In this document: piece by piece, positions 55,858 through 64,000 of the stretch
Layout of the letters: each line of letters opens with the position of its first letter
Position numbering within the stretch: position 1 is the stretch's first letter
Assembly: GCA_965153355.1 (NCBI GenBank)
Contig: OZ231126.1
Span: forward strand, 72,354,001 to 72,418,000
Source of the DNA: Flaccisagitta enflata
Taxonomy: Eukaryota > Chaetognatha > Sagittoidea > Aphragmophora
Direction of reading: 5' to 3'
DNA: 64,000 bases
Program-made: the position numbers and the translations under genes
Notes under the pieces: model-generated
The model's database searches: none
Seen by the model: only the letters and a program-made list of their open reading frames with translations
What the model was told of the DNA's origin: nothing

Positions 55858-56425
55858 CAAAGTTTCAACCAAATCAGTTGCAAAATTCCAACGTTTTGCC
55901 AATTTTTCATCTTTAGATGGTAGGCTGGTTAGGTGGTAGGATAGTTTGGCCGTTTAGCATGCTAAAATCTTTATGAATCCCAAATATATGTTGAGTCCTT
56001 CCATTTAGAGACTTCATACCAAGTTTCAACCAAATTGATTGAAAAATGCTGAAGTTTTGCACGTTCTTCACTTTAAAGGTGGTAGGTTGGTTGGGTGGTA
56101 GGCTGGTTTGGTCGGTTAGCATGCTAGAATCTTTATGAATCAAATTCACATGTTGAGTCCTTCCATTTAGAGACTACATACCAAGTTTCAACCAAATCGG
56201 TTGAAAAATACCAGAGTTATGCACGTTTTTCACTTTTAGGCTGGTAGGCTAGTTGGGTGGTAGGCCGGTTTGGCCAGTTAGCATGCGAAAATCTTTACAA
56301 TTCAAATACATATGTTGAGTCCTTCCATTTAGAGACAACATACCAAGTTTCAACCAAATCGGTTGAAAAATGCCGAAGTTATGCATGTTTTTCACTTTTA
56401 GGCTGGTAGGCTGGTTGGGCCGGTT
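55858..56425. repeat. 161-162-bp tandem repeat, 3.5 copies
   Basis: AGTTTCAACCAAAT starts at 55861, 56022, 56184 and 56346. Each unit has GGTGGTAGGCTGGTTTGG and GTTGAGTCCTTCCATTTAGA. A diverged relative is at 56818-56880 (ATGAAGCAAATCGGTCAAGG), and related inverse sequence lies at 11.85-12.03 kb. Confidence 0.9.
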
Positions 56426-57177
<752 letters not shown>

Positions 57178-57347
57178 GAGACAGACAGACAGACAGAACA
57201 GACAAACAGAGAGTGTGTGTGTCAATCGACAAAGCTTAACATAAACAAGGCCTAGTAGGCCAACAAGGCATCAACCCAGACTGACAACTAATCAACTGAG
57301 ACAGATATAGGGTGCTTTGTCGCACCCTCAAAATAATCTTGAGTGAA

Positions 57348-57513
57348 ACAAGGCCGGATACACGGCCAATACCAGTCGCGGACGGGTGGGCAGGGGCGGA
57401 AATGCGCGTTTTCGCACTTTCTCAACTCGATCACCTCTACGGACCAACCAACCAACCAACCGATGGACGGACGGACAAAGCCTCTTATGGAGTTGCTAGA
57501 CCGCGACTTAAAA
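57348..57513 (+). mobile_element. Compact R2 unit
   Basis: ACAAGGCCGGATACACGGCC to CGACTTAAAA, almost the same as 39205-39375. It differs in the AACC/GACC/GACG tract and in a stretch after GCGGACGGGTGG. Confidence 0.7.
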
Positions 57514-57829
57514 CGTACAATGGATTGTCTAACGGATGATCCGACAAATGATTCAACTGATCGTGCGATTGAATATCCACCAAAAACAGAATCGCGGCGC
57601 GTCGCGGAGAAGAAAATCAAAGGCGGGGGGGGGGGGGATCAAAAGCGACTCAATAATATATTATAGAGTATAGAGTCGCTAGTCCGCGACTAAAAGTGTA
57701 ACAAAAATCCGTAGCAGATAAGAAATGAAATTGAATAAAGAAAAACATTGATACATTTGTTACTTCCTTGATATCTGCGGACGGACGGACGGACGGAATT
57801 ACAGACACACCCTCTTCGCAAGCTTAGCA

Positions 57830-58145
57830 AGGTATGGAGGGCTGATTTGAGGCCTAATGGGCCAAATTGAGGTCTGGGAGGGCTAATTTGAGCCCTTAAT
57901 GTTCAGAGGGGAGGGGGACGGAAAGCCGGATGGAAGGCCGGAAGGACGGACGTCAGGAAATTCCCCCTGTGTTCTACATGCCGCTGCTCAAAAAGGCTAA
58001 TAAAGCATTTGGGCAGGAGCGGTAATGCAAAAAACGCCCATAAACGCCAAAAAGCTGAGCATTTTGGACTGATGGACTGACCAACCGACCGATCAACGGA
58101 CGGACGGACCAACATAGCGGGTTACAGTCGCGTTCACGCGACTTG
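57830..58145. repeat. R1 and R2 fragments
   Basis: R1-like 20-bp units (57835-57900), GGACGGAC-rich sequence, CCCCCTGTGTTCTACATGCC. Then comes an R2 right end (GACCAACCGACCGATCAACG, GTTACAGTCGCGTTCACGCG). An isolated R1 left end (GGGCAGCGGCCCCGGAGGGG) is at 58522. Confidence 0.5.
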
Positions 58146-58837
58146 ACACAGGCATATCTCTGTGTTCATTTGTTATATTCCCACAGAACTCCAACCTAAG
58201 CACTTCACGCGGTTCCATATCGAATCGCTGGACTCATTCTGATGAACCAGACAAAAGTCTTTACCGCGAAGTGAGAATTACAGAATACAGATTCAGAGTC
58301 TAAATTGTAGATCAGAGACTCTGTTAGAGGCTCCGTCCGTCCATTTCTCCATCTGAACGTCCGTCCCTCCAACCAACTGTTCATCAATCCATGCATCCAT
58401 TTGTCCATCCATCCATCTATCTTTCCGTCTGTCTCTCCTTCTATCCGACTGTCCATCCATCAGTCCATCCATCCTTCGATCTGTCTATCTGTTGGTCCAT
58501 TTATACGTTCATCCGTTTTATGGGCAGCGGCCCCGGAGGGGCCAATGACCATTGCAATTTGATTCCTCGTGCACTTATTTTCTTTCAAGAACCAAGTTTA
58601 TAAGACTGCTTCCCTCCAAAGGCAACATTTGTGTTTCAAAGAGGGTCAAAATGGAAATCATGAATAGATAGAAATGGAAAAACAAGTGAATGAAAGTAAT
58701 TCAAATAGCTCAGACATAATAATTAAAAGAAAGATTTGCATTCATTTAGCAAAAAAGACCAAGTTAAGTCAATATTTCCTATGAAAATTTGATAAAAATT
58801 TCTACTTTTTTCATTTTTGGTCACTTACAGGTGGTCA

Positions 58838-59215
58838 GTCTAAATTCTAAATTTGCATAGAAAAAGAAAAAATGAAAAAACAAAGAACATAGTTCGCCTC
58901 CCAAATCGATTGCAGAGAGAACTATGTTTTTCAAAATGCAAAATTTCCTTGTATTTGGCTTTCTTAGAATTTAGATCACAGAAAACAAAAAAAAATGTAA
59001 CTAGAAATTTGCTGAAAACTATCATTTTCCTGTTTGTTTTCATTGGAATCGCATAGTTCAAATCAGAATATGATAAAATGGTATACATCAGGTGTATTTA
59101 GAGACAATTTGTCTACTAAAAGCATTCCAGCTTTATTATTGTCATAATAATATTGCAAACAATTATGGTGAAACACTTAATTTTCCTTCGAAAATCTGCC
59201 GTCATAAGATCATCA
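58838..59215. mobile_element. Multi-stem MITE, copy 2 (5' end not found)
   Basis: Keeps the same stems as 26838-27455: 58839-58850 with 58964-58975, 58886-58895 with 58919-58928 (AACATAGTTC/GAACTATGTT), TTTGCAT/ATGCAAA and AGACAATTTGTCT (59102-59114). It ends GGTGAAACACTTAATTTTCC ... CTGCCGTCATAAGATC. Stem positions differ from copy 1 by changes on both sides. Confidence 0.65.
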
Positions 59216-60019
59216 AATCATCAAAAATCTAAGAAGATGCTAAGAATATTGGAAGACTTTATTTCTTTAAAAATTTAAGAACATTAGGCTTAAAATATTA
59301 AAAAAAATTTTCTGGGCTTTTTCTTAATCAATTGCTCTTTGTAAATGGATAGACTCTGTATCTTTTCTGTTCAGCAATTCATGTCTCACTTTATATAGCG
59401 TATATTTTTCTACCTTCATTGATCTTAATTCACTTAAAACGTTTTAATCTGCTACCTTATTTTTTCATTGACATTTTCCTTCATTTTTTCCTTAATGACA
59501 AACTTGAAACTAACATTGAAACTAGCATTATTATCCTATTTTATAGACCCCAATACATCAAACTATAGGCTTGATAAGCCTTTTTGGCTGTTTCAGTTCA
59601 TTTTTGGCCATTTTTGGCCAGTAATTGCAATTAGAAAAAGTTTTGGAAAGCATATTTTTCAAAATGCTAGCCCAACAAATATCAATGGAGCGAAAATACA
59701 ACTCCAAAACAAGTTTTAACCTTGGATATTAGGAAATAGCAATAAGTTTTCTTTCCCCTGAAGAAACTCTCTTGGTTCAATGCACAGTTATCATCCCAGG
59801 AATCAGGTTGTTCAATCGAAATGTGTCTATAACTTTCTAATGATAATGTTTCTTGCATTGATGTAATTGATGTACTGCATAAGTTGTTTTCTATAGAAAA
59901 GGTTTTTTTCTCTAAGAATTTGAATAAAGAAAAACTTAACTGAATCAGAGAAAAAAAAATCTCCAAATTTGAGGATGGGCTTTGTCCTTCATATGTCCTT
60001 GATTTTTTGCAACATTTCA
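59216..60019. other. Non-genic AT-rich sequence
   Basis: No gene or repeat recognised. Confidence 0.4.
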
Positions 60020-60350
60020 GCCTCATGACCTGCCATCGCAGACTTGAGCAGCCTTCACAAGCCTTAAATCAGCCCTTTCACGCCTATAATCAGCCCTCGA
60101 AGGCTTAAAATCATCCCTCGCTAGCATGAAATCAGCCCTCTTAGGCCTAATTCCTGATCCAGATCAAAATGGCCTGAAATCAGGCCTCTGAAGCCTGTAA
60201 TCAGCCCTCTCATGCATGACAAGGTCTTCTCAGACCCCCTACCCCCAGCTCTTCTCCGAACTAAAGGACTAATCACCCTTGGGTCCTACGGGACATCGGC
60301 CTATGGGGCCGCTGCCCTGCCCTCAACCCACCACCTTGAAATAGCAATTG
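60020..60350 (+). repeat. R1 fragment with right end
   Basis: About ten 20-bp units (GGCCTAAAATCAGCCCTCTC-like), TCCTACGGGACATCGG, CCTATGGGGCCGCTGCCC. An R2-like fragment (GATCGCATCTCTTTACGAGG, CCGTTGGTCGGTCTGTCGG) follows to 60450. Confidence 0.55.
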
Positions 60351-60519
60351 GGCGGGGCAAATGCATCCTCGCATGATCGCATCTCTTTACGAGGTCAGGT
60401 CTGTCCGTTGGTCGGTCTGTCGGTTTATCTGCGTTAAGTCCGTCGGTCACACATGCACTGGATTAATGAAATACAAGGGTCTGTAATCAGAAAAGCAGTT
60501 TCTGTGTCCGTCGGTCTTT

Positions 60520-60971
<452 letters not shown>

Positions 60972-61264
60972 CTTTCGATTTTATCGTCCGGTTAATATAA
61001 AACATTCCCCTTTTAAATGTTTCTCGTGGATTTCCCGTGAAATCGTGACTGAGATGAAAGAATCTGATGAAGAGCGCCACCAATTAAGTTGTCAAGTTGT
61101 AACTTCCGAGAAATAAAACGTTTTTTGACGTATGTCATCTTTCGTCATATGCCGCGACTAATCATTGCTCTTGATTTTTATGGACATTTTGGATGAGAAT
61201 TTGCGACATCGCGCTTCTATTACTAGTATGAGCTAAATTTGACAAAGTTTTATGAATACATTTA

Positions 61265-62035
61265 ATCCTTGATCCATTCATTTACTCCGTTCATTCACTC
61301 ATTCATTCATTGAATCATTCATTCATTCATTCATTCATTCATTCATTCGTTCATTTGTTCGTTCGTTCTTTCTTTCATTCTTTCATTCTTTCATTTATTC
61401 ATTCATTCATTCATTCATTCATTCATTCATTCATTCATTCATTCATTCATTCATTCATTCATTCATTCATTCATTCACTCAATCACTCATTCATATCATT
61501 TATTCCATCAATTCTTTATTCATTCATTCATTTATTCATTCATTCATTCATTCATTCATTCATTCATTCATTCATTCATTCATTCATTCATTCATTAATT
61601 CATTTATTTATTCATTCATTCATTCATCCATTCATTTCTTCATTCATTGATTTATTCATTCAATCATTCATTCATTTATTCATTCACTGATTTATTCAGT
61701 CATATATCCATTCATTCATTCATTCATTCATTCATTCATTCATTCATTCATTCACTCATTCATTAATTCCTTCATTCATTCATTCTGTCATTGATTCAGT
61801 CATCCATTCATCCATCCATTCATTCATTCATTTATTCACTCTTTCATTCATTCATTCATTCATTCATTCATTCATCCATTTATCCATTCATTCATTCTTT
61901 CATTCTTTCATTCATTCATTCATTCATTCATTCATTCATTCATTCATTCATTCATTCTTCATTTATTCTTAGATTCATTCATTCTTTCATTCATTCAATC
62001 AACCATTCATCCAATCATCCATTCACTCATTCGTA
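61265..62035. repeat. (ATTC)n microsatellite, 0.77 kb
   Basis: Tetranucleotide CATT with frequent TATT, CACT and CATC variants. Phe-Ile-His-Ser ORFs are artefacts. Confidence 0.95.
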
Positions 62036-62985
62036 ATTCATTTGATATGCCGGATGTTTCACATCAAATTACACGAAAGAAAATAGTTCTATTTGTCTTT
62101 GAAATGTAGTGGATCAATTTTGAAATAAAAAAAATTCATGCAGAAAAATAGGCCCAATGCCATATTTCATATAGCTGAGTTAATAATTCTTTTCTCCACC
62201 TCAATTCATAGTTATTACTAGATCTTGGAGACTGTAGCTGTAGCTCAAAAAAACATAGTACCTAACACCCATAAAAAAATCATTGCACCAGTCCTTATAA
62301 AGTTCTGTTCATTCATTTTTTGTAATTTGGAAAAAAGTCGAAAAAATACCTTTGGCTTTTTGAGACCTACGGCGGAAATCGATTTTCCCTTTTTCCCATG
62401 AGTAGTTTGGGGAGGTTGATCTGCTTTTTGGGCCAAATGAAATTGATAGCTAAAAAAGAGCTAATTCTCCTCTTTCAGTTGTAGTATGACTTAGAGTTAC
62501 AAATTGAAAAAAGAAATTCTAACATTTCTTTTATAATTACATCAAAAATTGACTAATTCATATTGATTCTGTGATCAAAATTTTCAGCCCAGATTGAGTA
62601 GATTTTGCTATCAGAAAGAGGAACAATTTTTATGTATAAAAGTTTTTTTCAAAATTGACAATTCAAAATCAAATGCCAATGTCTTTATTTTTTCGAGCTT
62701 ACATGTAATTTGATAAGAAACACCCTGTTTAGTGCAAGGAGAAACTTTCTATTCTTCTCCTCCTCCCTCTCCTTTAATGGGCCACCCTAACCAGTTTATC
62801 AGCTTGCGGCTCATATCCTAGCCTTAGGGTTTAAAAGCTCAAAATTTTGGTTAATGATTTCATTTGACTAGATTCCCAAAAATTTGAAACAATTCAATAG
62901 CAGCGCTAACCAGCTGCTGCCTACTTTTCTGTTCTTTAGCGCCTCATTCTCATTCGTTTTCACTCTTCTCTTTGTACTTTATTTT
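62036..62985. other. Non-genic sequence
   Basis: No gene. A weak R1-like piece (CTCATATCCTAGCCTTAGGG) lies near 62815. Confidence 0.4.
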
Positions 62986-63018
62986 TTCACTTTTCTTTCT
63001 TTCCTACTTTCTTTCTTG

Positions 63019-63089
<71 letters not shown>

Positions 63090-63127
63090 TTTTTCATTCT
63101 TTCTTTCTTTCTTTCTTTCTTTCTTTC
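62986..63127. repeat. (TTTC)n microsatellite
   Basis: Tetranucleotide run with one T-rich and one CATT break. Confidence 0.95.
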
Positions 63128-63249
63128 CTCCTTTCTTTCTTTCTTCTTTATTCCTCTCAGTCTTTCTCTTCCTCCCTGCATCTCTTGCCCTTTACTATAA
63201 TTTTCTACTCCCCACCCTACATCGGATCCTCCCTTCCCCTTATTCTGCC

Positions 63250-63600
<351 letters not shown>

Positions 63601-64000
63601 GACAGAGAAAGAGACGGATAGAAAGAAAGAGAAACAGATACACAGACAAACAAACAGACAAAAAGATAAAAACACAAACTTATGATATATAGTAAAAGAA
63701 ACAGACAGACAAAAAAAAAAGGAAATGCGAGAGGGAAAGAGAGAGAGCCATATTGAGGTCGGAAAACATGAAAATGTAAACTTCTTCGGTTACATTTCAT
63801 AAATTTGATGCACACTTCACCATGGGAGGTCCGACGGCCACTATGATATGGTTCGGGTTAAGTCAATCATCCAGAAAAACTAGATACACTCACAATCATC
63901 CTCTCGCTTTCTCGTCGTTCCCCCTGCATTTTCTCTCTTTCTGAGTTAACCCCTTCTTCTCATTCCTCCCCTTTTTGCTTAATTGGCCAGTATAATTGGG

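Noticed and set aside
55301-55939. 212-codon ORF with VVKRRCQTALSNG repeats
   Set aside because: The 13-bp repeat is open in all frames and no promoter, splice or family signal supports translation.

Overview
The window is eukaryotic nuclear DNA from a repeat-saturated genome, most likely an invertebrate animal or close relative. The reasons are GT-AG introns of 0.3 to 3.6 kb, an APE-type non-LTR retrotransposon, Tc1/mariner-type transposase relics, many TA-flanked foldback MITEs, and a Roco GTPase fused to a HEPN-like domain. The species cannot be fixed from sequence alone. Simple repeats ((CT)n, (TCTG)n, (ATTC)n, (TTTC)n, (GATA)n, (CA)n) and minisatellites occupy a large share, and most long ORFs in the window are artefacts of them.

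Only four protein-coding units are well supported. (1) A LINE at about 6.95-10.92 kb has two intact ORFs: an Ala-rich/RRM-like ORF1, and an ORF2 with endonuclease and reverse transcriptase. (2) A 3.3-kb open exon at 31.25-34.6 kb encodes LRR - Roc GTPase - COR-like - Cys-rich linker - HEPN-like. (3) and (4) Two head-to-tail arylamine N-acetyltransferase (NAT)-like genes lie on the minus strand. NAT-A (42.0-43.6 kb) has 2 exons and 440 aa. NAT-B (44.9-54.2 kb) has 4 exons and 429 aa. The splice junctions of NAT-B were worked out by frame and by alignment to NAT-A. NAT-A keeps intron 1 but lacks introns 2 and 3.

The rest is dominated by a few dispersed families, named here for convenience. R1: foldback units whose ends carry a GGGCAGCGGCCCC-type hairpin and whose core is an array of degenerate 20-21-bp units (AGGCTCAAATCCCAGCCT-like). 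R2: units running from ACAAGGCCGGATACACGGC to GCGACTAAAAAG with a variable GACC/AACC/GACG tract and sometimes a 10-11-bp internal minisatellite. R3: a dispersed sequence containing CAAACCGTTTAAAAGTTA. R1 is inserted in one arm of a 4.2-kb foldback (1-4245) and absent from the other arm, so occupied and empty sites can be compared. Several MITEs are inserted in R1, R2 or R3 with visible TA duplications.

Layout: 0-4.25 kb nested foldbacks; 4.3-6.9 kb microsatellites; 6.9-10.9 kb LINE; 11-19 kb mostly unrecognised sequence with microsatellites and one foldback; 19.5-22.4 kb an 88-bp satellite with higher-order structure; 23-30.8 kb microsatellites, a 1.17-kb palindrome, R2 units and MITEs; 30.8-34.8 kb the Roco gene with a pogo-like MITE just past its stop; 35-41 kb R1/R2 arrays; 42-54.2 kb the NAT pair, whose introns hold minisatellites, MITEs and R1/R2 units; 55.3-56.4 kb two more minisatellites; 57-64 kb R1/R2 fragments and very long (CT)n, (ATTC)n and (CA)n tracts.
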